Below, one piece after another: positions 1 to 8,196 of a stretch of 64,000 nucleotides of DNA. A program made the translations under genes and the position numbers. The notes below the pieces were generated by a model. That model was given only the letters and a program-made list of their open reading frames with translations. It was not told the DNA's origin and did no database searches. How positions within the stretch are numbered: position 1 is the stretch's first letter; the number at the start of each line of letters is the position of its first letter. This DNA is from Methylomonas albis (GTDB lineage: Bacteria > Pseudomonadota > Gammaproteobacteria > Methylococcales > Methylomonadaceae): the NCBI RefSeq assembly GCF_014850955.1, contig NZ_JACXSS010000001.1, positions 4,154,001-4,218,000 on the forward strand, read 5' to 3'.

Positions 1-128
1 CACTAGCCGAAATAGAAACAGAGTGGGAACGAGAAATTGAGAAGCGCACCGCCGCTTTCGACAGAGGGGAACTACAGACCTATCCGGCAGAGGATGTGTT
101 TTCTGAAGCAAGGCGCATGACCCAGTGA
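1..128 (+). CDS. Addiction-module antitoxin, C-terminal part (5' end outside window)
   Basis: An open frame enters from the left edge (first whole codon at base 3) and ends with TGA at 126-128, giving about 41 residues rich in Glu and Arg, with the stretch WEREIEKRTAAFDRGEL. This Glu-rich tail with an AFDRGE-like segment resembles the short putative addiction module component proteins that precede RelE/ParE toxins. The toxin gene starts at the overlapping GTG (125-127), so the two are translationally coupled. In such pairs the antitoxin binds and neutralises the toxin and represses the operon. The N-terminal half and promoter are not in the window, so the assignment leans on the neighbour and the overlap. 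Confidence 0.65.
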   Translation, partial: LAEIETEWEREIEKRTAAFDRGELQTYPAEDVFSEARRMTQ

Positions 129-427
129 AGCGAGCACGTTTTGTCGCAGAAGCTCGCCAAGAATTTCTTGCTGAGGTCGCTTATTACAACCAAGCACAAC
201 CGGGTTTAGGAGGCCGCTTCACCAAGGCAGTCGAAGAAGCAACTGCCCGAGCGTTGTCTTTCCCGCTATCAGGGACACCATCAGCCTCAAATACGAGGCG
301 CGTTTTTCTCAAAGGGTTTCCTTTCTCGCTTTTCTACCGACAAGATGCCGAAGGCATAGTCGTTTTTGCAACTTCACATAATTCCCGGAAACCCCGTTAC
401 TGGGTCGGTCGTATCCATGGCCGCTAA
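125..427 (+). CDS. RelE/ParE-family toxin
   Basis: This 100-residue basic protein has the compact RelE/ParE layout. An N-terminal helix pair begins FVAEARQEFLAEVAYYNQ, a typical ParE opening in which the toxin describes its own length of residues as A-x2-E-(F/L). A central PLSGTP loop and an Arg/Phe-rich beta sheet follow (RRVFLKGFPFSLFYR), and it ends in VFATSHNSRKPRYW, like the conserved (V/A)xAVxHxxRxPxYW toxin end. RelE-type members cleave mRNA on the ribosome and ParE-type members poison gyrase; the sequence does not let me decide which. The GTG start at 125 overlaps the antitoxin stop, which fixes the start. The pair sits at the edge of an accessory low-G+C stretch. Family membership is fairly certain, the target is not. 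Confidence 0.8.
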   Translation: MKRARFVAEARQEFLAEVAYYNQAQPGLGGRFTKAVEEATARALSFPLSGTPSASNTRRVFLKGFPFSLFYRQDAEGIVVFATSHNSRKPRYWVGRIHGR

Positions 428-915
428 TCCGGTGTTCAACTCGGACGCTCCGCCGAAAAACACGATAACGTGCGCCTAACCCTGGTGAAAACGGCATACT
501 GCCGTCAGACGCATCAATCGCGACCGTTGCGCCTCGCATGGCTCGGCACAACCTATTTTGAAACAACGGGTCAGGTCTTGCAAAGCCAGGCCACTCACTT
601 GAAATTGCAGTCGTGTAGGGTGCGCACCGCGCACCATTGAATGGCTTTTTGGCGGCGTAAGCCAATAGGTACGCGGAGCGTACCCTACTGTGATCTACCA
701 AGTTGAATGTTGATGAATCCCAGCCAACGCCGCTTGCAGCGCGTTTAGTAAGACCAGGTGGACATGCCGGTATAAGCAACCAGATGCGCCGCTACTATTA
801 AACGCCAAAACCTATGTTTTGTTACAGCGCTACCCTACGCGCCGAAATTTTTTATATTATTTTTTTGGTTGCTCGTTTTTACGTTTAAGAAAAGCATCAG
901 CTTAAAAACGGCCTA
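428..915. other. Intergenic region with short palindromic repeats
   Basis: No convincing gene. The stretch holds a REP-like unit at 568-610, a short palindrome around 618-637 (GCGCACCGCGC core) and another at 667-684 (GGTACGCGGAGCGTACC) followed by CCTAC. The last type recurs near 3770, so these are members of dispersed repeat families rather than remnants of one gene. The minus-strand open frame across 309-779 has Arg/Cys-rich composition and crosses these repeats; it is not treated as a gene. Confidence 0.5.
568..610. repeat. Solo REP-like repeat unit
   Basis: The segment from GGGTCAGGTCTTGCAA through CCACTCACTTGAAATTG recurs with few changes at 3809-3850, where it is the left half of an inverted-repeat element. 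Here only that half is present. Such units are typically moved by REP-associated tyrosine transposases, none of which is encoded in this window. Confidence 0.6.
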
Positions 916-1302
916 TTACAGCGCACGTTTCAGCAACACTATCGCCAACCACATAAAACCGATGGTGGTCATAATAAAGCTTGCTGCGGTATACAGTCGC
1001 CAATGTGATTTTTTCCAAAAATCGGCATCAAACGCTGCAATGGTAAAAACGGTTGGATTGGTAAAACCGCCAATCGCTACGCACCAGCAGGCCACTAATG
1101 GCAATTCCATACCCAACCCATAAAACCCTAAATTGAATAACGCCATCAGGGCATAATCGACATGCGCTCTGATCATTGTTTTAAAATCAACTATCATCTG
1201 GTCGACCCCATTTATTGGAAACCAACGCGCCAATGTCATTAGCCATGCTGATAGAATTAAGCCAGTAATACAAGCTGCGGCGCCAATCAATAATATCCCC
1301 AC
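916..1302 (-). CDS. Small integral membrane protein of unknown function
   Basis: 128 residues with about four hydrophobic segments (roughly 1-25, 48-66, 68-90 and 104-126), few charges, and a short charged loop WKKSHWRLY before the last segment. The start is a GTG at 1300-1302 preceded at good spacing by AGGAGG, one of the clearest ribosome binding sites in this part of the window, so this is a genuinely translated gene. I recognise no family or catalytic motif. It lies downstream of the lectin-like gene on the same strand with a 64-bp gap, so they may share a transcript. Confidence 0.65.
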   Translation of the reverse strand: MGILLIGAAACITGLILSAWLMTLARWFPINGVDQMIVDFKTMIRAHVDYALMALFNLGFYGLGMELPLVACWCVAIGGFTNPTVFTIAAFDADFWKKSHWRLYTAASFIMTTIGFMWLAIVLLKRAL

Positions 1303-1366
1303 TGTTACCTCCTGTTTATTTTTGTTATATGAAATAAATCCGTATTGCGATATATCAGCAAACGTT

Positions 1367-2458
1367 CTACAAAATTGGTATGACGCGTTGATTGCTAAGA
1401 ATATTAATATCCGCGTATTGGCAATGCCCTTCTTGATGTTGAAATAAACTCACGGCAATAAGCCAGACCTTGACGATTTTGCCAGGTAAATCGCCACCTA
1501 TAGTTTTAACGTAGTCCGCATATAGATTGCGTTCCTCGTTAAACCATTGGCCTAAACCTTCTGCACCGGAGCGAATCACCACATGCGTTTCTCGATGCTG
1601 CCACGTGGGAATGGGGCAACGATAGGCCGTTTCCGGTGCTAGCTCCGCGCTCCAGTAATATGTAATGTCTTGGCCGTTATCAAACTCGACCGCGATGCTT
1701 AAATAATCATGGGTAGGCAGCGTGTCTTCACGCACGGCGGATGGCAAGACTTCAATTTTCCATGCCCAACGCAGCAAGGTGTCGGGCATAAAATCCAGTA
1801 CGACTGACTTTTGGATTATCCCCGTGTCATTGTGGGTATGGCAGCACACGGCTGGGGTGTTTTCAGGTGTTTGGCAAGCCCGGTAGATTTCGGCTTCCCC
1901 GAGAAACCATAGGTAATGCCAATTCTCCGGCGGCAATACCGGCGATTGTAAACGGTCGATTTCTTGTGCGATGAGATGTCCGGCAAGGCTTGGTGCCGAC
2001 AATTGCTGCAAGCTTTTCAATGCGTCATCCTGCCATCGAATTACCAGCACGCTCAAATCACCGGTTACCATTGCGTAAGCAGCATCCGGCGTGGCTAAAT
2101 CGCCGGATTTAGTGGTCCACTCGCCTGGGAAATAGCTACCTATAAATAAGCGCCCAGGGCGTGTTGCGGTACAGCTATGGCTCTGCCTGGTGCCGCGGAA
2201 AACCTCGCCGTCTAATCCGATGCGAAACCAGACTTGAAAGTCCGCCTCCAAGCTAAGCGGCAAATCTTTGAAACGGGTTTGTCCACTAACAAAGGTGGTT
2301 AAGCAATCGCCCTCTACAAGCTCAATGCCGGTATCCTGCCAAGGCTTGAGATCCGATGCCAGGCTGAGGAAATGAAAATCTCTAACCAGGTTCTGTTCTG
2401 CGGTTTGCAGCAACGCCGCAAATTCCGCTTTCAAATCAATAATAATGGCGGCAGTCAC
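1367..2458 (-). CDS. Lectin-like plus DUF3047-like protein
   Basis: About 363 residues without signal peptide or membrane segment. The first 120 residues contain VWFRIGLDGEVFRGT followed by GRLFIGSYFPGEW, a pattern resembling galactose-binding lectins of the PA-IL/LecA type, in which a W-R-(I/V)-G strand is followed by a (L/F)-N-Y-PGEW strand. The C-terminal half contains LRWAWKIEVLP and later WFNEERNLYADYVK, which resembles the DUF3047 family signature of RWRW and a FNERR-(D/N)-YADYR-like motif. The GTG at 2456-2458 is preferred because GGAG sits 8 nt upstream; the GTG one step earlier overlaps that GGAG. The gene is divergent from an AraC-type regulator 97 bp away, which may control it. Function is unknown; both similarities are by eye. 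Confidence 0.6.
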   Translation of the reverse strand: MTAAIIIDLKAEFAALLQTAEQNLVRDFHFLSLASDLKPWQDTGIELVEGDCLTTFVSGQTRFKDLPLSLEADFQVWFRIGLDGEVFRGTRQSHSCTATRPGRLFIGSYFPGEWTTKSGDLATPDAAYAMVTGDLSVLVIRWQDDALKSLQQLSAPSLAGHLIAQEIDRLQSPVLPPENWHYLWFLGEAEIYRACQTPENTPAVCCHTHNDTGIIQKSVVLDFMPDTLLRWAWKIEVLPSAVREDTLPTHDYLSIAVEFDNGQDITYYWSAELAPETAYRCPIPTWQHRETHVVIRSGAEGLGQWFNEERNLYADYVKTIGGDLPGKIVKVWLIAVSLFQHQEGHCQYADINILSNQRVIPIL

Positions 2459-2555
2459 ATCAAGCACTCCAAACAGGTGTTTAAAAACTGGATTTTTAAA
2501 TCAGAAGCAAACATTATAGTGACCGACACAAACTAAAATCTTGTATAAACCTGCT

Positions 2556-3332
2556 ATGTTGTCACTCTATCCGTCTCATACTCGCTTATTTATTTGGCCA
2601 ACGCGCTTGCTGTATTTTGGTTTATCACAGTATTTGGCGGCACATTCTTATGCTACTGCCGCCTTACATATTGGCGTTTATCAGCCTTTTAAAATAAAAA
2701 TTGGTAACGGTAACTGGCAAAGTTGTCGTTGCGCCTTTATTCCAACCGGTATAAAGCATGAACTCGATTTTGGCCGCGGCATTCATGCCAAATTATTTAT
2801 TGAACGCGACAGTGCGGATTTTTTATATTTTAAAAGACGATTCCCTTATGCTGAAAAATCAATCACCTTGTTTCAAGACGCTGACTTATTGGAAAAGTTT
2901 TTATGGCTGTATGAAGAAAACCCCGATAAAAAACAGATTGAACAATTTCTAGACCAGCTATTGATTTGTGACGAGTCGCTTGATTTGAAATTGGATATGC
3001 GCGTGCAATCGGCGCTTGATCTTATTTGTAATGCGCCTGAGCGTAATTTTTCAAGCGATTATTTGGCTGCTCATATTGCTTTATCAGAGTCGCGTTTTTT
3101 GCATTTGTTTAAAGAAAACATTCATGTACCCTACCGGCGTTTTCGCACATGGAAACGCTTGTTTCTCGCGGTGGAACATTTAAATCGCAGCGATAACATG
3201 ACTTATGCCGCTTTAGAAGCCGGATTTTGTGATGCCTCGCATTTCAGCCATTGCTTCCGCGATACCTTCGGCGTAAATCCAGGTTTTGTACTTAAGGGTA
3301 TCGAGCGCTTTGAAGTGAAATCTAATCCATGA
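2556..3332 (+). CDS. AraC-family transcriptional regulator
   Basis: About 258 residues. The C-terminal hundred carry two helix-turn-helix units: YLAAHIALSESRFLHLFKE and then TYAALEAGFCDASHFSHCFR with the downstream FGVNP, the classical AraC/XylS signature ending. The N-terminal part (WPTRLLYFGLSQYLAAH..., CAFIPTGIKHELDFG) looks like a cupin-type sensor half. The ATG at 2556 is chosen; a TTG at 2541 is in frame and possible. Codon use is A+T-rich compared with the housekeeping genes later in the window, like the neighbouring DUF3047-like gene that it faces head to head, so the pair is likely a transferred unit. Effector and targets are unknown; the divergent neighbour is the obvious candidate. 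Confidence 0.85.
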   Translation: MLSLYPSHTRLFIWPTRLLYFGLSQYLAAHSYATAALHIGVYQPFKIKIGNGNWQSCRCAFIPTGIKHELDFGRGIHAKLFIERDSADFLYFKRRFPYAEKSITLFQDADLLEKFLWLYEENPDKKQIEQFLDQLLICDESLDLKLDMRVQSALDLICNAPERNFSSDYLAAHIALSESRFLHLFKENIHVPYRRFRTWKRLFLAVEHLNRSDNMTYAALEAGFCDASHFSHCFRDTFGVNPGFVLKGIERFEVKSNP

Positions 3333-3344
3333 TTTACCGGTGAG

Positions 3345-3800
3345 TCTTTGATTACAGTGCAACTTCCCAGGGCGTTGCACGGTAGTTTCAACAAGAAAAC
3401 ATCAAGAGCGCCAGCATTTTTCGGTAAAGCTGAAATGGGTCCCATCCGATTTCAGCGCGAAAAATTTGCTGGCAGTTTATGCCTTCGGCGGCCCCGATTC
3501 GTCCGCGTCACCTCGTTTCGACCCAACAGGGGGTCGAAACATCGGCTCTCGCATGACTTGACGCCGTGTCGCGATGCCTTGCAGGTTTTCTCCGCTTCGC
3601 TGCGAAAACCCGCCCGGCGCTACGGCTATCGGGGACTAAAAATCTTCACTTCGCTATCGCTCCGTTTCCAAGATTTTCAGCGTACGCCGCGTTTTAAAGC
3701 TACTCGAAACCATGTGGTGTGCTCATCGCGTACTTTTTTGGTCTCGGGTCATATCCAAAAACTGAAAGGTACGCGGTGCGTGCCTTACTTTAATCGGTTA
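3345..3800. repeat. Hairpin-rich intergenic repeat cluster
   Basis: Several strong inverted repeats follow one another: GTTTCGACCC/GGGTCGAAAC at about 3515-3541, GGTTTTC/GAAAACC around 3583-3610, AAAATCTT/AAGATTTT around 3638-3680, and a GGTACGCGGTGCGTGCC-like palindrome at 3769-3787. The segment GGCGGCCCCG-N-TCCGCGTCACC (about 3488-3512) recurs with changes at 12849-12874. An open frame of 184 codons spans the cluster on the plus strand, but it is Arg/Ser-rich, lacks a ribosome site and runs across the hairpins, so I read this as repeat DNA, not a gene. Confidence 0.55.
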
Positions 3801-3808
3801 AAACCACC

Positions 3809-3928
3809 GGGTCAGGTCTTGCAAAGCGACGCCACTCACTTGAAATTGAAGGGGTCAAGAAAAAGGGTGGGCAGATCTTTGGATATAGCAAAGCCTTTTT
3901 AGGTTGCTAAATTGCGAGACCTAACCCC
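3809..3928. repeat. REP/MITE-like element with inverted ends
   Basis: The left end GGGTCAGGTCTTGCAA (3809-3824) is inverted at the right end as TTGCGAGACCTAACCCC (3912-3928) with a few mismatches, enclosing about 87 bp. The left half is shared with the solo copy at 568-610. Non-coding and terminally inverted, it fits a non-autonomous element mobilised in trans by a REP-associated tyrosine transposase; no such gene is in the window. Confidence 0.6.
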
Positions 3929-4006
3929 TTTTCTCCGTGTGAAAAACAAGCTACCACCTATTGGAATAGAACCGGCCTGCTACGGCTTCGTACAGTCGGA
4001 AAATAA

Positions 4007-4612
4007 CTATTGGACTTTACCTGTAAGCGTGCTATCGATTAAATTGAAAATAGATCTTTCAATAATGCCGGTTGACCAACAGTTGTCCTGGTACTTTACG
4101 TTTTCGTATATCAAGCCAACGTCCCCATAGCTGTTACTAACAACCCCGGTTGGTTCGACCTTACTATAGCGATGTCCAAATCGGGTATGAACTGAAACAA
4201 TTGAATTAGGCCCGACTCTTTCTATCCCAATAATAATCGAGCCATTATCCAAAGCAGGGGCCCGCCCTATAGTAGGATTATTTTGACAAACGGCATAGCT
4301 TGAATCCTTTGGCGCATATTCATACACCAGAATACTTCGCCCCATATTAGGACATCCTGCTTTCACAAAATCTGTACCATAAAGGGTCTGGTCAGTTGCC
4401 CCACAACCAACCTGAGATTTAAAGGCTTTATTGGCAGTAGACGCCACATAATCACCTAGTTTTTTCCCCATAATATCCCACACTTGATCCAAAGTTAGCG
4501 CGTAGGTTTTCTGGGTTTGAATAACCGGCACGGTAACAGGCGTGATAGCACAAGCGGATACACTTATGCTAACAATAATAACGCTTATAAATAAGTTGCG
4601 CATTGTGATCAT
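4007..4612 (-). CDS. Putative lipoprotein of unknown function
   Basis: 201 residues beginning with a hydrophobic leader and a lipobox ending SVSAC (Cys about residue 21), so it is probably lipidated and held at the outer or inner membrane. The mature part has three further Cys (VGCG, KAGC, AVCQ) and a late DNCWS, possibly pairing as disulfides in the periplasm. I recognise no family. The ATG at 4612 is used; MRN three codons later is an equally good start for the signal peptide. The next gene upstream on the same strand is also a lipoprotein, 81 bp away, so they may be co-transcribed. Base composition is A+T-rich. Confidence 0.7.
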   Translation of the reverse strand: MITMRNLFISVIIVSISVSACAITPVTVPVIQTQKTYALTLDQVWDIMGKKLGDYVASTANKAFKSQVGCGATDQTLYGTDFVKAGCPNMGRSILVYEYAPKDSSYAVCQNNPTIGRAPALDNGSIIIGIERVGPNSIVSVHTRFGHRYSKVEPTGVVSNSYGDVGLIYENVKYQDNCWSTGIIERSIFNLIDSTLTGKVQ

Positions 4613-4693
4613 TATTTAATTTGATGAAAAAAGCCAGACGGCCAATTACTATTTTCAAGTAAAGACTGCTCCTTTTAGTAATATCGACTTATA

Positions 4694-5590
4694 TCAAAAC
4701 TCTGCGTCGATTAATTCTGAACTGTACTTCTTTACTGGTATTTTTTTAAGAAGTGTCTCTGCTTCGCCCAACTGAGTAGCCGTCAATGTTGCTCTAATCC
4801 CGTCAGCGGGTGCTTGAGATTCTGCGTCCCCTTCACGTGCCGCAGATGCATAGAACACATAGGCATGTATTTGATCTTTTTGATCACCAAGTCCACCATT
4901 GGCGATAAAACCGAGATTGCGTAATGCAATTCGCTTAACTCTATGAGGGCCATAGCCAGTACTATTTGCTTTACTAAACAAGCTCACGGGTTTACTGACA
5001 TCTTTTTTAACCCCCATTGAACCAGTACCATACAAATAACCCATTTTCAGTTGAGCAGATGAATTATTACCTGCTTCAGCCTTGGTATACCATTCAAGGG
5101 CTGTAGCTTGATTTTTTGTTACTCCAAGTCCATTTTCGTACATAACACCAAGATTGTATTCTGCAATATGAACTGATTCGCAAAACAAGCCATCATGCTC
5201 ATTCCGCGCATAACTTGCGGCTTTTGTAAACCATTTAACAGCCGCCTTTTCGTCTTTCTGGACACCGTAACCCATTGCATAAACAACACCTAGTTTTGCG
5301 AACAGGCCTTCTCGGTTACACAAAAAAAGATTGTTTTTAGTATCCTCTGCTACAGCACTCCACCATTCAATATCTTTTTTTGTCGCGGTAGAAGGTATTT
5401 TCGCTTTTTCTGACTTTTCTGCGGGTATGCCCGTAATTAATCCTTCAGCAAAGGCCAATGTTACTGGGGGATTAATGGTTGAACTAATTAAGTCGGCATT
5501 GTAGTTTTGAGTACTGGATACTCGAGTAGGTTTGGAGGAACACGCTGTTAACGCTATTAAAATGATGACTAGGCAAAGTTTTTGACGCAT
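4694..5590 (-). CDS. Sel1-repeat lipoprotein
   Basis: 298 residues with a leader ending LTACSS (lipobox Cys about residue 17). The central part has tandem Sel1-like repeats, each about 36 residues with the pattern LG-x-(V/M)-Y-x-x-G-x-GV-x-K-x-x-x-x-A-x-x-W-(F/Y)-x-K-A: residues around 100-133 (GVVYAMGYGVQKDEKAAVKW), 146-180 (LGVMYENGLGVTKN) and a third degenerate one near 183-215. Sel1 repeats are alpha-alpha solenoids that scaffold protein-protein contacts, often in envelope or signalling complexes. The partner is unknown. It is followed on the same strand by the smaller lipoprotein at 4007-4612. Confidence 0.85.
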   Translation of the reverse strand: MRQKLCLVIILIALTACSSKPTRVSSTQNYNADLISSTINPPVTLAFAEGLITGIPAEKSEKAKIPSTATKKDIEWWSAVAEDTKNNLFLCNREGLFAKLGVVYAMGYGVQKDEKAAVKWFTKAASYARNEHDGLFCESVHIAEYNLGVMYENGLGVTKNQATALEWYTKAEAGNNSSAQLKMGYLYGTGSMGVKKDVSKPVSLFSKANSTGYGPHRVKRIALRNLGFIANGGLGDQKDQIHAYVFYASAAREGDAESQAPADGIRATLTATQLGEAETLLKKIPVKKYSSELIDAEF

Positions 5591-5614
5591 AAATTAAACT
5601 TACTATTATTTTTA

Positions 5615-5800
5615 ATGAGGAACGATGAATTTCTGTTGGATTACGCAATGTCTTTTAAAATAGCCAGACTATCAGAAGAACAGCGAGTTTTTTGGTTTTA
5701 TACAGTAACAAATAATACCGTTTTCATTGCTGAAATTGAGTCACATATAAGTCAAAATGGCAACGATTATGTCATGATAGCTCGACAAGGCCTAACTTAA
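5615..5800 (+). CDS. Possible small hypothetical protein
   Basis: A 61-codon frame from ATG at 5615, rich in ordinary hydrophobic and charged residues (SFKIARLSEEQRVFWFY) and thus more protein-like than the antisense frames around it. No clear ribosome binding site and no recognisable family. It diverges from the Sel1 lipoprotein gene with only 24 bp between the starts. It could be a fragment of a longer eroded gene; offered with low confidence. Confidence 0.3.
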   Translation: MRNDEFLLDYAMSFKIARLSEEQRVFWFYTVTNNTVFIAEIESHISQNGNDYVMIARQGLT

Positions 5801-6729
5801 TTCCTACGGCGCCCGTTATTCAGATCTGGCAATTCTGATCTTTCCAGCCCGTAAAGCCCCCACACCAGCCCAAGTTATCACTTATCCCCTAGTTGGGTAA
5901 CCCTGCGTTTCACTACGGTTGTCGTTACTTCTTCCGATTACCTCCTTTCAGGTAATTAGTTTTGGCCCATGCTGGGCACACCGCAATACGGCTTCGCCTA
6001 TTGCCCTACAATTTGACTTGCAATAGGGAAAACCATGTAAGGCTGTGGAAAACCGTCGTTTCAACATATTCCATCTGACCGAGAAATCACCATCATCGGC
6101 CGGTAATGTCCAAATACTCGGCAACCGCTCTATGCGTTGCCCTACCTCCTACCGCTATGCAGTCGAATGTCAGTGGCCAGGCATTATGACAATGGCATCA
6201 ATCTGGAGTGGTTTGCGTTGTTTTACATGTCAAAAAGCATGGCGCAATACATCGATCTTATCAATCAATAAATTGTTGTTTCCGCTGGGCAAGATTGACG
6301 GTGAAAAACCAAACCACATGACGTTGGGCATGTAAAATCGACGGTACTCCCCCATGGAGCTATTGTGACTCGATCGATGCGCCGCCTGACGTCGGCAGAT
6401 CCTATATGCTACCCCATTACCCCACAAGACATAAGAACATGCTAATCTATATACACTTTGGATGCTAGGGTCTTGCGACGCAAACCCGCCTCCGGCTAAG
6501 CACCGTTACGCTGACGCTTAGACGAGGGCGAGATCATTCGCTCTCCGGACGCTTCAACATGCTTAACTTTGCCCATGCGCTTGGCCTGGAATTTACCCAA
6601 GATAGCAAGATCAGTATCCCTACGGGCATCTCTAGAAAGTAGAAAAGCCAGTCGCCCCAAAGTAGATGGTCCACAAACCGTTGGGAACTTAAGCAAACCT
6701 GCCGATTCATGCGGCGGAAGGAAGCGAGC
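5801..6729. other. Long non-coding region with hairpins and possible gene debris
   Basis: Over 900 bp without a convincing complete gene. Perfect or near-perfect hairpins lie at 5937-5956 (ATTACCT/AGGTAAT) and 5983-6004 (GCAATACGGCTTCGCCTATTGC, REP-like). Two stretches read like broken coding sequence on the plus strand: a frame ending near 6268 with INLEWFALFYMSKSMAQYI, and one ending about 6642 with RFNMLNFAHALGLEFTQD. Neither has a proper start and each is closed by stops on both sides. I cannot name the ancestral gene. The last 30 bp carry the ribosome site (GGAAGGAAG) of the CheW gene. Confidence 0.4.
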
Positions 6730-7497
6730 ATGGAACTATTACATTTTCTTATTGGCGAAAAAAATTTCTGCCTACCACTATCCAGTGTCAGTCGGATTGT
6801 GCCAATCCCCCCGGCTTATGCCTACAGCGGGCAAGCCTCCGACCCTTATTACGGTATTGATGGCAACGTTTTCCCTTACGTGTCGCTTTGGGATTTATTG
6901 GACATCAAGTCGAAATACTTGGAATACGAGGAACTAAAATCTTTTTTGGAAATTCGCAGAAAAGATCATTTGGATTGGATTGCGGATCTGGAAAATTCCA
7001 TACTAAACCACGGTGTATTCACCAAGAGCAGAAACCCCAGGGAATGTGCATTTGGCAAGTGGTATTACGCTTATACCCCTAAACACAAAAGACTCAGTTT
7101 GCTATTGTCTTACTTCGAAAGGCCGCACGCCTTGATACATGAACTAGCCGATACATTACTGACTATGGCCGAAACCGGCCGAGCCGACCAAGCCTTATTG
7201 GCCTTGAAACAAGCTAAAGATTCGACGCTGATGGAGCTCTTGACTATTTTCGAATCAACGATTGAGCTGGTGGTTGACCTGCAACGGCGCCTGATCGTGC
7301 TTGCCAAACACGACGCGCAATACCTAGCCATCGGCATCGATGCAGTCATTGACATCGTGGATGTTAGCCCGGCGATGCGTTGTCAAAACCCCATCGCCTC
7401 TTCTCAACACATTTCCGAGTTCGTCTCTTTCGACAATGGTCAGAGCGTGCCGATTATTAATCTCGCGCACTTAGCCAGCAACGCCTCCCTCGCCTAA
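6730..7497 (+). CDS. CheW-like protein with inserted CZB zinc-binding domain
   Basis: 255 residues. Residues 1-60 start as a CheW fold (LLHFLIGEKNFCLPLSSVSR, then GNVFPYVSLWDLL) and residues about 198-250 finish it (YLAIGIDAVIDIVDV, SFDNGQSVPIINLAHL). Between them, residues about 78-145, lies a chemoreceptor zinc-binding (CZB) domain: His80 in DHLDW, Cys106 in ECAFGKWYY (the C-x-FGKWY signature), His133 and His137 in PHALIH, which together are the expected 3-His/1-Cys zinc site. CZB domains normally sit at the C terminus of soluble chemoreceptors or on diguanylate cyclases and sense zinc or hypochlorous acid; placing one inside CheW would let the ligand modulate kinase coupling. ATG 6730 is chosen for its GGAAGGAAG upstream. 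No cheA or receptor gene adjoins it. Confidence 0.85.
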   Translation: MELLHFLIGEKNFCLPLSSVSRIVPIPPAYAYSGQASDPYYGIDGNVFPYVSLWDLLDIKSKYLEYEELKSFLEIRRKDHLDWIADLENSILNHGVFTKSRNPRECAFGKWYYAYTPKHKRLSLLLSYFERPHALIHELADTLLTMAETGRADQALLALKQAKDSTLMELLTIFESTIELVVDLQRRLIVLAKHDAQYLAIGIDAVIDIVDVSPAMRCQNPIASSQHISEFVSFDNGQSVPIINLAHLASNASLA

Positions 7498-7575
7498 CTG
7501 CAAAGCTTGCTGCCGGCGATTTGGCTCCGACATTGGCCAGATAAAATCAAGCCCAACCAAGTCGGTGATTGCCCA

Positions 7576-8196
7576 TCAACCGGTCAACACTTGTCGCCAG
7601 GCAGGATGCTCGTAAATTGTTGTCAACGCAGCCTGCAGCAAACCGGCCCCCGGCTCTGTGCGATGCCAGGTGGAAGCGCCGGAGGGGTGCGGTAGCGGGA
7701 TGACGTCGGCGTCGTGGCTGTGGAAGCTTAGGCGATGCAGACCACCGATGACGTCGCTAAGTTTATCGACCGGCAGCATTTGCTGAATCGCCAGTTTACC
7801 AACCGGGATGATTAACTTGGGTTGCAACAAGGCTACCTCCGCTTGCAACCAGGAGATGCATTGCTGGATTTCCTGCTGATTGGGTACCCGGTCGCCGCCC
7901 TTGGGATTTTTACCGGGGAAGCAGCGGCAGACCGCCGCCATGTAAACCCGCTCCCGAAATGTGGCTTCGTCCAGGCCGATTTGGGCAAACCATTTAAACA
8001 TTGTCTTACCCGCCGTCCAGGCAAACGGTCTACCCAGCACACCTTCTTTATCGCCAGGCGCTTGGCCGATCAGCAGAATGGGTGACAACACCGGCTTGCC
8101 ACTAACCACCGGGCGGATCATGGCCGGACAGCGGGTACAGGCCAGCAAGGCCTGTCGATGCTGCTCTAACAGCTGCTGGTGGTCGCTAACGCTCAA
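7576..8196 (-). CDS. Uracil-DNA glycosylase, Fe-S (family 4-like)
   Basis: 206 residues from a TTG at 8194-8196. CTRCP (Cys20, Cys23) supplies the first pair of iron-sulfur ligands, followed by the catalytic motif GQAPGDKEG and FAWTAGK, with CRCFPGKNP carrying further cysteines, and HPSGAS near the C terminus as the second active-site motif. This is the thermophile-type/family 4-like uracil-DNA glycosylase fold that removes uracil from DNA in base-excision repair. The TTG overlaps the xthA stop (TTGA), so the two are translationally coupled, a neat pairing because XthA cleaves the abasic site that the glycosylase creates. A longer in-frame extension upstream is only the xthA gene in another frame and is rejected. 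Confidence 0.85.
   Translation of the reverse strand: MSVSDHQQLLEQHRQALLACTRCPAMIRPVVSGKPVLSPILLIGQAPGDKEGVLGRPFAWTAGKTMFKWFAQIGLDEATFRERVYMAAVCRCFPGKNPKGGDRVPNQQEIQQCISWLQAEVALLQPKLIIPVGKLAIQQMLPVDKLSDVIGGLHRLSFHSHDADVIPLPHPSGASTWHRTEPGAGLLQAALTTIYEHPAWRQVLTG

Noticed and set aside
309-779. 156-codon minus-strand open frame
   Set aside because: Antisense to the toxin gene and across REP-like repeats, with Arg/Cys/Ser-rich composition.
3348-3902. 184-codon plus-strand open frame
   Set aside because: It runs across several hairpins and repeat segments, is Arg/Ser-rich, has no ribosome site and no domain; part of it is shared with other intergenic repeats.
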